64,000 nt of DNA from Amorphochlora amoebiformis (GCA_054601695.1 BAAHQB010000437.1:39067-103066), one strand, 5' to 3'. Shown: positions 16,803 to 33,397, counted from the stretch's first letter. Numbers and translations are program-made. The notes: generated from the letters alone by a model not told the origin.

Positions 16803-17213
16803 TCACGTAGGGTGACATATTAGTCGATGCCAAAACAACGCCAAAGACGTGACGTCCCCGGGACATCTCATTCCCGCACTCCCCGCCGGGTGTCCACACC
16901 CTTGATCGCGACAGCAAGCCGGCATGATCGTGATCATCAAGGCTCTGTCCGTAATGACGGCAATCGCGATGAATCTCTCCCCCTTGGTGAGGCGAGAGAG
17001 GAAAACATTGAAATTGATATTTTTGAGGTGATGAGTCGCATCCAGCCTACAACGCTGGTCGTCAGTACATTTCCACCTATCGTCAATACCCACATGTACA
17101 TTCAAAAAATGTCCTGTATTCATGATTCCATTTTCACTTCCCGGGACGTCGAGAACCGAGTACACATTTCCACCAACAGAATGGAGGTCATAGATCGGAC
17201 TCCATGCACACAA
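16803..17213 (-). CDS. Unrecognised open frame, possible exon
   Basis: A 136-codon minus-strand frame in mixed-composition sequence, containing SVGGNVYSVLDV, HFLNVHVGIDDRWKCTDDQR and a cysteine cluster (ACCRDQGCGHPAG). It lies 57 bp upstream of the membrane-protein-like frame, in a different frame. The right-arm copy (about 25,960-26,410, plus strand) preserves stretches of the same peptide (HFLNVHVGIDDRWKCTDDQR; FNVFLSRLTKG; GMRCPGDV), but split over two frames by indels. An overlapping frame at 17,120-17,530 also has a cysteine-rich run ([19 protein letters not shown]). Which frame is used cannot be decided from the sequence alone. Confidence 0.35.
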   Translation of the reverse strand: MCAWSPIYDLHSVGGNVYSVLDVPGSENGIMNTGHFLNVHVGIDDRWKCTDDQRCRLDATHHLKNINFNVFLSRLTKGERFIAIAVITDRALMITIMPACCRDQGCGHPAGSAGMRCPGDVTSLALFWHRLICHPT

Positions 17214-17473
17214 TCACGTGATGTGTGTCTTGTTTCTGAATGGCGTTTGATGTTCGGCGTTCGGTTTTTGGTGTACGCATCAGGCGAACATTTATGAATT
17301 TCGCAAGAGGGGCAACACCGGGGAGACACATCCTCTTCCGCTCGCGATGATCGCGTGCAATGCGAGCATTTGGGGCGTGTACGCCCTATTGAAGGTTGAT
17401 TGGGGATTAGGGTAGTTTGGAAGCGTGTTTGTGATTGCTTGCTCAGAATGTAGGAGGAAGGGGAGACAGGAGG

Positions 17474-17475
<2 letters not shown>

Positions 17476-17512
<37 letters not shown>
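17476..17512. repeat. (GA)n microsatellite
   Basis: A GA run of about 37 bp. Its reverse complement is the TC run at about 25,665-25,699 in the right arm. It borders the coding-like island. Confidence 0.9.
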
Positions 17513-17516
<4 letters not shown>

Positions 17517-17564
17517 AAGATTGACAACAATCCACTCGTCTGAAAGTTTTCTGAGGTCTATTTC

Positions 17565-17581
17565 ATTATTGTTATTATTAC

Positions 17582-17612
<31 letters not shown>
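17565..17612. repeat. (ATT)n microsatellite
   Basis: A short ATT trinucleotide array matched by an AAT array at about 25,562-25,620 in the right arm. Confidence 0.9.
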
Positions 17613-17615
<3 letters not shown>

Positions 17616-17623
17616 ATATATAA

Positions 17624-17668
<45 letters not shown>

Positions 17669-17678
17669 TATATATATA

Positions 17679-17746
<68 letters not shown>

Positions 17747-17773
17747 TATATATATATATTTACATACATATAT

Positions 17774-17837
<64 letters not shown>

Positions 17838-17878
17838 TTCCCGTGCTCTAGATTGTTAAACAACATATTCTTAGCTGT

Positions 17879-17935
<57 letters not shown>

Positions 17936-18029
17936 CATACATACATGTATACATACATACATACACACACACAACATATATATTCATGTATACACATATA
18001 AACATACACTCTCATAACATATCCACACG

Positions 18030-18645
18030 TACCTCAGGAAGATTACTTCCCCTTGTTTGCTACGAACCTTGTGAGCGGAATTGGAGGGTGGACACACCTC
18101 ATGGTTTTCAAGATGTACTCGTCCGAGAAGCCTCCGCCGTACGTTTGTGAGAGATATGAGATATGAGATGTGAGATGTGAGATGTGAGATGGGAGATATC
18201 AGATATGAGGATATCAGATATCAGATGTGAGATATGAGATATGATATATCAGATATGAGATAGAATACATCAGATATCAGATACCAGATATCAGATATTA
18301 GATTTCAGATATGAGGATGTGAGATATCAGATGTGAGATATCAGAGATGTGAGATATCAGATGTGAGATATCAGATGTGAGATATATGATATGATATATC
18401 AGATATGAGATATAATATACAGATATCAGATATCAGATATCCGATATGAGATATCAGATGTGAGATATCAGATGTTAGATATCAGATATGATATATTAGA
18501 TATGAGATATAATATATCAGATATCAGATATCAGATATCCGATATGAGATATCAGATGTGAGATATCAGATGTGAGATACCAGATGTTAGATATCAGATA
18601 TGATATATCAGATATGAGATATCAGATCTGACATATCAGAGCTTC
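18030..18645 (+). repeat. GATATCAGATATGAG satellite (left arm)
   Basis: After a unique edge (ctcaggaagattacttcccc to cgtacgtttgtgag, 18,030-18,150), short units of 8-13 bp built from gatatcagat, gatgtgagat and gatatgagat fill 18,150-18,640. Each unit is partly self-complementary (gatatc). The partner is at 24,590-25,075. A small patch of the same satellite occurs at 14,210-14,255 and in its partner near 28,690-28,715, so the family is dispersed. Confidence 0.9.
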
Positions 18646-18758
18646 TATGTTGTGACCTAACCCTCAATACTGAATTTAGAGTATGTTTATGTGTTTGTGT
18701 ATGTAGTGTGTATTATTGTTATTATTACTATTGTAATTGATATTATACATATATATAA

Positions 18759-18793
<35 letters not shown>

Positions 18794-18934
18794 TATGTAA
18801 ATATAGATAATATCACACATTCAATACGGACACAACACATACAAACACACACACACAAATACACACACAAAATACACAAACACACACACACACACAAAAA
18901 TAACCAAAAAAAATAAAAACCACACACACACACA

Positions 18935-19255
18935 CACACTCAGACACACACGTGTAGTAAAAAGAACATATCACAACCAGAAAATACGACATCATGCCAC
19001 TAATTCTCATGGTAATACTCGTCCAATTCATGGCTATCTCATGCGCCTACTCCATGGAGGTACCCCCTATCCTCAAACCAACCCTACCCCCCCCCCCCCC
19101 CGGGCATCACCCCAGACACGTGCATACCACTAATGAGATCTGCTGAGGTCGCTCACAGAATAGCAGCCCCTCCATGTGAACAGAGTCAATGGCTGGGGTT
19201 AAGACATGCTGAAAATCTCAACCTAACTAGCTCGAAACCTAACCCTAACTGACCT
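18935..19255. other. Sequence next to telomere-type array (left arm)
   Basis: Unique sequence with a C16 run (about 19,086-19,101). The end (gttaagacatgctgaaaatc, tcaacctaac) resembles a stretch at about 43,680-43,725 (gaagacatgctgaataatct), which also lies against CCCTAA repeats. It may be a dispersed element linked to telomere-type arrays. No gene is recognised. The partner is at 23,975-24,310. Confidence 0.5.
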
Positions 19256-19257
19256 AA

Positions 19258-19340
19258 CTAACCCGAACCCGAACCCGAACCAAGACCTTAACCCTAACCC
19301 TAACCCTAACCCTAACCCTAACCCTAACCCTAACCCTAAT
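19258..19340 (+). repeat. Interstitial CCCTAA array (left arm)
   Basis: A run of cgaacc units (acccgaacccgaacccgaac) is followed by about nine CCCTAA units ending near 19,339. The inverted partner is at 23,900-23,975 with TTAGGG units. These arrays lie far from any end in this window, so they are interstitial here. Confidence 0.95.
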
Positions 19341-19477
19341 AGCCGAAAGAGTCTATTGCATGGCTTGGAACATTCGGGGTGTTGATGGTGCTTATAAGAT
19401 ATAAATATGCATATCTTAATGTTTGTAGAAAATATACTTATATATATATATATATGTATATATATGTGTGTATACAT

Positions 19478-19577
<100 letters not shown>

Positions 19578-19687
19578 GGGTGTTTGCGCTTCTTCTGATT
19601 ATTACGTCACATGTCAGTATAGCTATCAATACAATGTACAATTTATATATATACACACACACACAATATATATATATATATATATAT

Positions 19688-19729
<42 letters not shown>

Positions 19730-19813
19730 TATGCATACATATGTGTATGTATGGGGGTATATATGTGTATATATGTATGTGTTTGGATAATACATGTATA
19801 ATATATATATATT

Positions 19814-20096
<283 letters not shown>

Positions 20097-20140
20097 AGTA
20101 ATTGGGGTGTTATCAAGTTATCCTTGTCCTTTCTCATATA

Positions 20141-20177
<37 letters not shown>

Positions 20178-20340
20178 ATGTATATAAATAAATCTATATA
20201 TACATATAAAAATATAATATATATATTTTATATATATATATATATATTTAGATATATATTCCGCATATATACATATATATATATGTTTTGTACAGTTTAA
20301 CGATATTTATAATTATTCATGACATCTGGGGTACTGAAAC

Positions 20341-20407
<67 letters not shown>

Positions 20408-20421
20408 CATGTATGTATGTA

Positions 20422-20543
<122 letters not shown>

Positions 20544-20610
20544 CATTTCTATATTATATACATCTTCGAAATATACATAAATAAATATATCTGTTTATAT
20601 AAATATATAT

Positions 20611-20623
20611 AGATATATACATA

Positions 20624-20668
<45 letters not shown>

Positions 20669-20730
20669 TATAATATATTGTATATATATATGTAAGATAT
20701 ATATACATAACTTCAGATGTAGTATATACG

Positions 20731-20774
<44 letters not shown>

Positions 20775-20838
20775 TATAATATATTGTAAATATATATGTA
20801 AGATATGCATACTTATTCAGATCTAGGTCATCTGGCGG

Positions 20839-20888
<50 letters not shown>

Positions 20889-21147
20889 TGGAGATATATA
20901 TATATATATATATATATCCATATTATAACATATTCGCTACATATATATATAAATACATACTGTTTTATATATAGATCATATGAATATATATATAATATAT
21001 ATATATTTATATATATATATATATATATTATAATATATTGCTACATATATATGTATGATATGTATACTTATTCAGGTCTAGGTCATCTGGCGGCTTGTCG
21101 ACTATATATATCGTTGGCTTTATTTGCTCCGTTTTGCTGGACATGGT

Positions 21148-21184
<37 letters not shown>

Positions 21185-21194
21185 ATGCTTGTGG

Positions 21195-21242
<48 letters not shown>

Positions 21243-21302
21243 CTCATATATATATAATATATGCATACTTATTAATATATACGTCATCTCACCACCTATA
21301 TA

Positions 21303-21350
<48 letters not shown>

Positions 21351-21620
21351 CATATTTATAAATATAGATATATATATTGTAAGATATGCTACTTTTTCAG
21401 ATCTAGGTCATCTGGCAGCCTATATATATATATATATTTATATACATATATATATATATTATAATATATTGTATATATATATGTAAGATATGCATTCTTA
21501 TTGAGGAAGGTTATCTGGGGCTTGTCCGAACCTTCGTTGGCTTTATTTTATCGGTTTGCTGACATGGTAGTATGTGTGTGTGTGTGTATTATGTGTATAT
21601 ATGTGCGTGTTTGCTTGTGG

Positions 21621-21670
<50 letters not shown>

Positions 21671-21927
21671 ATGTATAGTATACAATATATCTACATATAT
21701 TTATCTATATATATATATATATATATATATACTATATATATATTAAGCAGAACACGAAGGCAGAACCGCAACGGAGCAAAAGCCACGATACAGAGCTTGA
21801 CTATTAATTGCAATCTTCTATATATAGCAATATATTATAATATATATATATATATACATAAATATATATATATATATAGACACGCAGATGCTAGTGTGAA
21901 ATGTATGATATTTTATATATATGTATA

Positions 21928-22013
<86 letters not shown>

Positions 22014-22164
22014 TATTGATCGTTGACTATTTTTGCATAAGTATGCATATTTACATATATATGAGCAATATATATAATATATATATATATATATACATAT
22101 ATATATCTATATATATATTGATATTGGTCTTCCCAAGAAACAGAGATGAATAGTATACATATAT

Positions 22165-22209
<45 letters not shown>

Positions 22210-22259
22210 GTATGTATATATATAGTATTTATATTTATATGTAGTATATATATATATAT
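20611..22259. repeat. Palindrome spacer with direct repeats
   Basis: The loop between the arms holds four degenerate direct copies of a block containing ctaggtcatctggcggc, near 20,820, 21,075, 21,400 and 21,505 (the last altered to ggttatctggggct). Copies two and four continue into a shared stretch (gttggctttatt, then a TG run, then gcttgtggaaatat). A unique stretch at 21,745-21,825 and another at 22,125-22,155 show no recognisable gene. These direct repeats have no inverted partner in the arms, which places the symmetry centre near 21.4 kb. Confidence 0.75.
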
Positions 22260-22400
22260 ATATAAATAGATGTATTTATTTATGTAGTTTCGATCATGTA
22301 ATTAATGTGGAAATGGAAATGAATGTAAAATATATATATATATACATAATATATATATATATAGATGAATATATAAAGATATATATTTATATATTATATA

Positions 22401-22445
<45 letters not shown>

Positions 22446-22449
22446 TTAC

Positions 22450-22532
<83 letters not shown>

Positions 22533-22536
22533 TATA

Positions 22537-22646
<110 letters not shown>

Positions 22647-22647
22647 C

Positions 22648-22739
<92 letters not shown>

Positions 22740-22916
22740 TATATATATATGTATATATATTGTTTCAGTACATATGTCATAATATTATATATATTGTTAA
22801 ATACATAGAAAAGATATATATATATGTATATATCAATATATATCTAAATATATATATATATATATAAAATATATATATTATATTTATATATGTATATATA
22901 AATATATTTATATACT

Positions 22917-22947
<31 letters not shown>

Positions 22948-23013
22948 GTACTTATATGTGTGGAAAGGATAATATTTACATAATATATTATTTATATATT
23001 ATATATATATATA

Positions 23014-23179
<166 letters not shown>

Positions 23180-23184
23180 TATGT

Positions 23185-23228
<44 letters not shown>

Positions 23229-23312
23229 AAATATATATATATATATATATATGTATATAACTTGATAACATCCGCGATAACAACTAGAGGAGACGCGAAC
23301 ACCCCAATTACC

Positions 23313-23363
<51 letters not shown>

Positions 23364-23402
23364 TATATATATATATGTTTTTTGAATATATAATACATGC
23401 AT

Positions 23403-23434
<32 letters not shown>

Positions 23435-23480
23435 TTATATAAACATATATACATACATACATACATATATATATATATAT

Positions 23481-23548
<68 letters not shown>

Positions 23549-23654
23549 AATATATATATATATATATGTGTGTGTGTGTATATATATAAATTGTACATTG
23601 TATTGATAGCTATACTGACATGTGACGTAATAATCAGAAGAAGCGCGAACACCC

Positions 23655-23760
<106 letters not shown>

Positions 23761-23766
23761 ATGTAT

Positions 23767-23807
<41 letters not shown>

Positions 23808-23899
23808 TTACACACATAGAGATATATATATTTATACATGTTATAAGCACCATCAACACCCCGAATGTTCCAAGCCATGCAATAGACTCTTTCGGCTAT

Positions 23900-23980
23900 T
23901 AGGGTTAGGGTTAGGGTTAGGGTTAGGGTTAGGGTTAGGGTTAGGGTTAAGGTCTTGGTTCGGGTTCGGGTTCGGGTTAG
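23900..23980 (-). repeat. Interstitial TTAGGG array (right arm)
   Basis: About eight TTAGGG units are followed by cgggttcgggttcgggttag. This is the reverse-complement partner of 19,258-19,340, about one unit shorter. Confidence 0.95.
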
Positions 23981-24438
23981 TTAGGTCGAGTGTTAGGGTT
24001 AGGTTTCAGGCTAGTTAGGTTTAAATTTTCCAGCATGTCTTAACCCCAGCCATTGACTCTGTTCCATGGATGGGCTGCTATTCTCAAATAACCTCAGCAG
24101 ATCTCATTAGTGGTATGCACGTGTCTGGGGTGATGCTGGGGGGGGGGGATAGGGTGGTTTGAGGATAGGGGGTACCTCCATGGAGTAGGCGCATGAGATA
24201 GCCATAATTGGACAAGTATTACCATGAGAATTAGTGGCATGATGTCGTATTTTCTGGTTGTGATATGTTCTTTTTACTACACGTGTGTGTCTGAGTGTGT
24301 GTGTGTGTGTGGTTTTTATTTTTTTTGGTTATTTTTGTGTGTGTGTGTGTGTTTGTGTATTTTGTGTGTGTATTTGTGTGTGTGTGTTTGTATGTGTTGT
24401 GTCCGTATTGAATGTGTGATATTATCTATATTTACATA

Positions 24439-24469
<31 letters not shown>

Positions 24470-24589
24470 TTATATATATGTATAATATCAATTACAATAG
24501 TAATAATAACAATAATACACACTACATACACAAACACATAAACATACACTCTAAATTCAGTATTGAGGGTTAGGTCACAACATAGAAGC

Positions 24590-25075
24590 TCAGTATTTGT
24601 GGAATCTGATTTATCATATTTGATATATCATATCTGATATCTAACATCTGTTATCTCACATCTGATATCTCACATCTGATATCTCATATCGGATATCTGA
24701 TATCTGATATCTGATATATATACTCATATCTAATATATCATATCTGATATCTAACATCTGATATCTCACATCTGATATCTATATCGGATATCTGATATCT
24801 GATATCTGTATATTATATCTCATATCTGATATATCATATCATATATCTCTCATCTGATATCTCACATCTGATATCTTACATCTCTGATATCTCCACATCT
24901 GATATCTCACATCCTCATATCTGAAATCTAATATCTGATATCTGGTATCTGATATCTGATTATTCTATCCCATATCTGATATATCATATCTCATCTCTCA
25001 CATCTGATATCTGATATCTCATATCTGATATCTCCCATCTCACATCTCACATCTCATATCTCACTCTCTCACAAA
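24590..25075 (-). repeat. GATATCAGATATGAG satellite (right arm)
   Basis: The reverse-complement run (catctgatatctcacatctg and similar) is slightly shorter than the left-arm array and has single-unit gains and losses. It confirms that the palindrome passes through this satellite. Confidence 0.9.
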
Positions 25076-25277
25076 CGTAACCGGAGGCTTCTCGGACGAG
25101 TACATCTTGAAAACCATGAGTGTGTCCACCCTCCAATTCCGCTCACAAAGGTTCGTAGCAAACAAGAAGTAATCTTCCTGAGGTACGTGTGGATATGTTA
25201 TGAGTATGTATGTTTATATGTGTATACATGAATATATGTTTTGTGTGTGTATGTATGTATGTATACATGTATGTATG

Positions 25278-25333
<56 letters not shown>

Positions 25334-25352
25334 AAAATCTAGAGCACGGGAA

Positions 25353-25416
<64 letters not shown>

Positions 25417-25430
25417 ATATATGTATGTAA

Positions 25431-25478
<48 letters not shown>

Positions 25479-25524
25479 ATTGTTTATATATACAAATACA
25501 TATGTATATGTACATATATATATA

Positions 25525-25566
<42 letters not shown>

Positions 25567-25664
25567 TAATAATAATAATAATAATAAAAATAATAATAAT
25601 AATAGTAATAATAACAATAATGAAATAGACCTCAGAAAACTTTCAGACGAGTGGATTGTTGTTT

Positions 25665-25704
<40 letters not shown>

Positions 25705-25779
25705 CTCCTGTCTCCCCTTCCTCCTACATTCTAGGCAACCAATCACTAGTACGCTTCCAAACTACCCTAATCCCCAATC

Positions 25780-26660
25780 TAGCTTCAATAGGGCGGGCCG
25801 CTTCAAATGCTCGCATTGAACGCGATCGTAGCGACGGAAGAGGATGTGTCTCCCCGGTGTTGCCCCTCTTGCGAAATTCATAAATGTTCGACTGATGCGT
25901 ACACCAAAAACCGAACGCCGAACATCAAACGCCATTCAGAAACAAGACACACATCACGTGATTGTGTGCATCGAATCCGATCTGCCGTTACTCCATTCTG
26001 TTGGTGGAAATGTGTACTCGGTTCTCGACGTCGGGAAGTGAAAATGGAATCTTGAATGCAGGACATTTTTTGAATGTACATGTAGGTATTGACGATAGGT
26101 GGAAATGTACTGACGACCAGCGTTGTTTGGCTGGATGCGACTCATCACCTCAAAAATGTCAATTTCAATGTTTTCCTCTCTCGCCTCACCAAAGGAAGAT
26201 TCCATCGGGGGGGGACCCATTGCGGACAGAGCCTTGATGATCACGATCATGCCGGCTTGCTGTCGCGATCAAGGGTGTGGACACCCTGCGGGGAGTGCGG
26301 AATGAGATGTCCAGGGGACGTCCGCGTCTTTAGCGTTGTTTTGGCATCGACTAATATGTCACCCACACGTGACTTTCCACCCGATCTGATGGCCGCCGAC
26401 CGGTAATCGCACTGCACCGTCTGAAGCAATGAATGAAGTCCAAACGGCTTCCTCGCGCATTAACGAGCATGCTTGGGAATGACTCTAATAACAGTGGTCG
26501 CGGCCGTCATCCTGCTCATGGATCTATATACCCTCGGAGTTAGTCAAAACACGTCGAGGCATGTTTTGACGGGAAATGAGACTACAAATCGCCCTCCTGA
26601 GTCAGTTCTGATACTCGGTGAGAGAATAATTCTTGCCAGAGAAAGGCCGGGTTATTGACA
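25780..26660 (+). pseudogene. Decayed right-arm copy of the 16.4-17.4 kb coding island
   Basis: The same peptides as in the left arm appear but jump between frames: [12 protein letters not shown] at about 25,855, HFLNVHVGIDD at about 26,067, FNVFLSRLTKG at about 26,165, GMRCPGDV at about 26,303, and a helix with NTS and NET at about 26,475-26,580. Single-base indels, a G8 run near 26,209 and local substitutions account for the breaks. Either this copy decayed after duplication or the sequence of this arm has residual errors. Confidence 0.5.
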
Positions 26661-27195
26661 TACAAATATCACCGCAACCCGTCAAACCCGGTGGAGGCAA
26701 ACCGCTCCATGGCGAAGGTGATATTTTCGCTATTTCGGAAGGTTTATTGTCGGAAATAGAGCTGGAAATAACTTGAAGCACACAAATGTAACTCAATAAT
26801 ATTCTTCACCAGGAGTGGAACATCTGGCGTAAACTCCCCGACACTGGCTCACCCAGCGCAATCAAGCCAGGTGGAGGTAGCAACGTGATATTTTCCTTAT
26901 TTCGGGAGGTTTATTGTCGGATAATGAGCTGGAGAGTATAACGAGAAGCATGCAATCTAACTCGCCGGAGCATTCTCTATCAGGGAGTGGAGCATCTAGC
27001 GTTAACTTCCTGACACCCTGCTATCACCGCAACCTCGTCAAACCCGGGTGGAGGCGGCAAAGGTGATATTTTCGCTATTTTGAAAGGTTTATTGTGGGAT
27101 ATAGTGCTGGAAATTACACTTGAAGCATAAAAATCTAACCCATGAACGCTCTACCAAGAAGTGCAGCATCTGGCGTTAACTTCCCGAGGGCGGCC
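26650..27195 (+). repeat. Minisatellite G (right arm)
   Basis: Reverse-complement partner of 15,965-16,510 with the same three-plus units. One unit has lost the usual gggtttgac block (near 26,850-26,880), and small indels change the frame. The peptide pattern is therefore less well kept here. Confidence 0.85.
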
Positions 27196-27500
27196 ACGGA
27201 GGAGTAAACAGAGCCTAATTTCCCACAAAGTTACCAGCACGGTTCACAAGTTACCTTAATTGAGAGCGATTTGAGTATATATAAAGAGGTTTGTCCTCAT
27301 TTCGTGCATGTTTCAATCAAGCCTCTTCGACACCTTGCACAACCACATTGGGATCTACATAATGGGGCGTAGATTTTAGAACATGTGTGACGTGTATATT
27401 TATATGGGTGCGTCTTATTCATGTATATAATACTCATGCATAATAATACATGCGTACATACATATATTCATTAATACATTTCACATGAATATTAAATTAC

Positions 27501-27596
<96 letters not shown>

Positions 27597-27609
27597 AATA
27601 TAATATATT

Positions 27610-27669
<60 letters not shown>

Positions 27670-27673
27670 TATA

Positions 27674-27779
<106 letters not shown>

Positions 27780-27797
27780 TATATATATATATATGTG

Positions 27798-27978
<181 letters not shown>

Positions 27979-27991
27979 ATATGTATATATG

Positions 27992-28042
<51 letters not shown>

Positions 28043-28187
28043 GGATATATATTATGCATGTATACACACACACACACATGTATGTGCATGTGTATATATG
28101 TGTGTATGTATACATACGTACATGTATGTGTGTGTGTGTGTTATATATACATATGTATATACATATATATACATATAGATATATATT

Positions 28188-28226
<39 letters not shown>

Positions 28227-28258
28227 ATATATATAATGTGTACATATAGATATATATT

Positions 28259-28360
<102 letters not shown>

Positions 28361-28374
28361 CTACATATATACAT

Positions 28375-28431
<57 letters not shown>

Positions 28432-28438
28432 CATACAT

Positions 28439-28515
<77 letters not shown>

Positions 28516-28573
28516 CACACATATATATAATATACATACAAATATATATACATACATATATATATATATATAA

Positions 28574-28617
<44 letters not shown>

Positions 28618-29171
28618 TCATATACACACAACACATATACATACCCATGAGCACATACACATACAAACATAGATACACATACACATACATATCTATCTCA
28701 CATCTGATATCTCCATCTATCAGTCTCTAGCAATACAATTACACAACCACCCCTTCCCAATAATCATTCTAAAAAACAACATCCCCAACCCCGAACTCTT
28801 CGCCCAAGGCTCAACGCGGGAAGCCCTTTCCCTTCCGGGGCTCGGCCGAGAGCGACAGCCTGCCGATGGTGACCATTACGACAGCGCACCATCGGGAGCG
28901 ACACTTGGAGATGGAACATTTGACAAAATGAGAGATAAAATTTGACTATCCTCGCTAGTTCGTGCTTGTGGTAGTAGAGTTTGCGGTAGTCGGTAAAGGG
29001 GTTTTGGGGGTGTGTGAGAAATGTGTTTGGTGTTTAGGAGTGGGTAGGTGGTTTAGGATTGTAGATGGGTATGCGTGTGTGTATGTCTGTGTGGTTTATA
29101 CACATGTGTATATATATGAGATGTATATATGTGTGTGTATATATATTATATGTGTGTATGTGTATATAATA

Positions 29172-29242
<71 letters not shown>

Positions 29243-29300
29243 CAGTGTGAATCATCTGTCAATAAATCAAATATCTGACCCTTCTTTCGAGAGAAAGGTA

Positions 29301-29346
<46 letters not shown>

Positions 29347-29471
29347 ATATTTTATGTGTATATATCATATGTGTATATGTGTGTGTGTATATGTATATAT
29401 ATGTATAATATATGTGTATGTGTATATATATGTGATATGTATATAATATATATATATTTATATATATATAT

Positions 29472-29589
<118 letters not shown>

Positions 29590-29596
29590 CATATAA

Positions 29597-29661
<65 letters not shown>

Positions 29662-30108
29662 TATATGCACTTATATACATATCATACACAAATATATAAT
29701 AGCTGAGAACCACCCTTCGTGAGGAATTATTTGTACCCCCCCAAAAAAGGATTCGAAATAAGGATATGTGGTAGATACTCAATAACATTAAGATGTATAT
29801 GATACATACTCAATATTATCTAATGCAAATACATAAAAGCACAAATATCTTTTCGGCCTGAGCCTCTCTACTATACCATCTCTCATCCCTATCTCTCTCC
29901 CCTCTCTCCCCCTATTTTTCTCTCTAACTCTCTTCTGGTCTGTTAAGTCAGCAATGAGCAGAATTTGATAGAATAAGAAATAGCAAACGGAACCCATATT
30001 GTCAGGTAACTTTGTAGTCAAGCTTATCTAACCCTTCCCACTTATATTCTATAAGCCTTATTTAAAGCATGTATGAAAACCTAATATGTGTAAATATGTA
30101 TGTATGTT

Positions 30109-30162
<54 letters not shown>

Positions 30163-30295
30163 TCACAACACCAACATACTCTGTAAATGTATTTAAAGCA
30201 TGTATGAAAACCTAATATGTGTAAATATGTATGTGTATGTGAATATAAATATACATATATATATATATAATATATATATATATATATACACACAT

Positions 30296-30358
<63 letters not shown>

Positions 30359-30368
30359 TATATATATA

Positions 30369-30422
<54 letters not shown>

Positions 30423-30459
30423 GTATGTATGTATGTATGTATATAAATATGTATATATG

Positions 30460-30672
<213 letters not shown>

Positions 30673-30678
30673 ATATAT

Positions 30679-30732
<54 letters not shown>

Positions 30733-30845
30733 ATATACATATATATATATCTATATATACATATATATATATATTTATATATATATATATATATATGTGT
30801 GTGTGCGTGTGTGTGTGTATAATATATAATACATATATATAATAT

Positions 30846-30881
<36 letters not shown>

Positions 30882-30894
30882 GTATAAATTTAAA

Positions 30895-31645
<751 letters not shown>

Positions 31646-31689
31646 CCAAACTACGTGCGAGTCATGATTCGTCACCTTACAACCAATCT

Positions 31690-31895
31690 TACCGGAAAAG
31701 GTATACCTTAACCACCCTAAGCCGCCTCTAATCCTAACCCTCTAATCCTAACCCTTTTAACCCTAACCCTCTTAATCCACCCTAAAACCTAACTCTTTAT
31801 CGTAACCCTCTAATCCTAACCCTAAATTCTAACTCTTTTATCCTAACCCTGTAATCTTAACCCTAAGTCCTAACTCTTTTTTTTTTTTTTTTTTA
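31690..31895 (-). repeat. Degenerate CCCTAA-type array (right arm)
   Basis: Mixed units (taaccctctaatcctaaccc and similar) end in a poly-T run of about 18 (31,877-31,894). This is the reverse-complement partner of 10,809-11,010. Confidence 0.85.
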
Positions 31896-31931
31896 ATCAT
31901 GACCCTCTAATCATAACGCTTCATATATATA

Positions 31932-31983
<52 letters not shown>

Positions 31984-32230
31984 CATATGTTTTATATTAA
32001 TAGTATTGTTAATACTGTTGCTAATACTGGTAGTTTACAATATTTCCTAGACCTAGAAATATCTAGGGTAGTATATATCTAGTATATTTGGGTATTTTCG
32101 ACTAAAAATGACTCCAGTGACTAACAAAACAATACATGTAGAAAAGAACAATTTTATTTATTTATTTAGTTTATTTATTTATGTAGTTAAATATGAAATA
32201 GTACGGGATATAGATAAGTACATATATATT

Positions 32231-32273
<43 letters not shown>

Positions 32274-32524
32274 ATATACATGTGTATGTATGTGTATATG
32301 TATAGAAAACAGAACCTAGAGAAGACAGAAATTTATATCACACGAGTGGTATTGAAAGTTTTGAAATATGGATGAGGACTATCTATATGTTTATAGGATG
32401 AGCCCCCTATTTTAGTCGTACAGCTGAAGAACCGTAAGCTTGCAGTCTTGCCCCACGTCTAGGATTACAGGTTCAATAGTTTTAAATAAATTATATAATA
32501 TATATATATATATATGTATGTATG

Positions 32525-32557
<33 letters not shown>

Positions 32558-32562
32558 ATGTT

Positions 32563-32614
<52 letters not shown>

Positions 32615-32680
32615 AAAAATTGTGTGTGTGTATATATATATATATGTGTATATGAACATTTACATACAGAATATATATAT

Positions 32681-32715
<35 letters not shown>

Positions 32716-32729
32716 TTATATTTTTTATA

Positions 32730-32786
<57 letters not shown>

Positions 32787-32850
32787 ACATATATACATAT
32801 ATATACATATATATACAATTTTTATAGATAATTAACATCATATATGTATA

Positions 32851-32890
<40 letters not shown>

Positions 32891-32912
32891 TATATAATTT
32901 TTAACACATGTG

Positions 32913-32962
<50 letters not shown>

Positions 32963-33397
32963 CACCTATACATATATTTATAAACATATACATATATATA
33001 TACTATTTTAAACAGCCCTACAAAAAAGCGCCATGATGGCAGGCACCATATCGCGTACAGAAAAGTCTTCCAAAGTGCAGATTCCTGAGCCTCAGGTACC
33101 TCATCCATATCGATGCTGGGTATCCCAGATATCTCGAGTAGATATCTCAGTAGATATCTGAGATATCTAGGATATCTCAACTAACCAAGGGCCTCCGCTT
33201 AACATCGAGGATATTTCGGAGAGGTACTTGGGATATCAAAGTAGGTATTCATGACATATTTAGGCTACATATCTTGGATATCTTACCTAGATACCCTGGG
33301 ACACAAATCTCGGGAGAAATATACATGGGTTTGTTTCTCTTCGTAATTATCACGAAGTTTTATTAGTAGATGAGAGAAAAAAAATGTATGAATATTA

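Noticed and set aside
19258-19340. True chromosome end
   Set aside because: The array is short and sequence continues on both sides; its partner at 23.9 kb points the opposite way within the palindrome.
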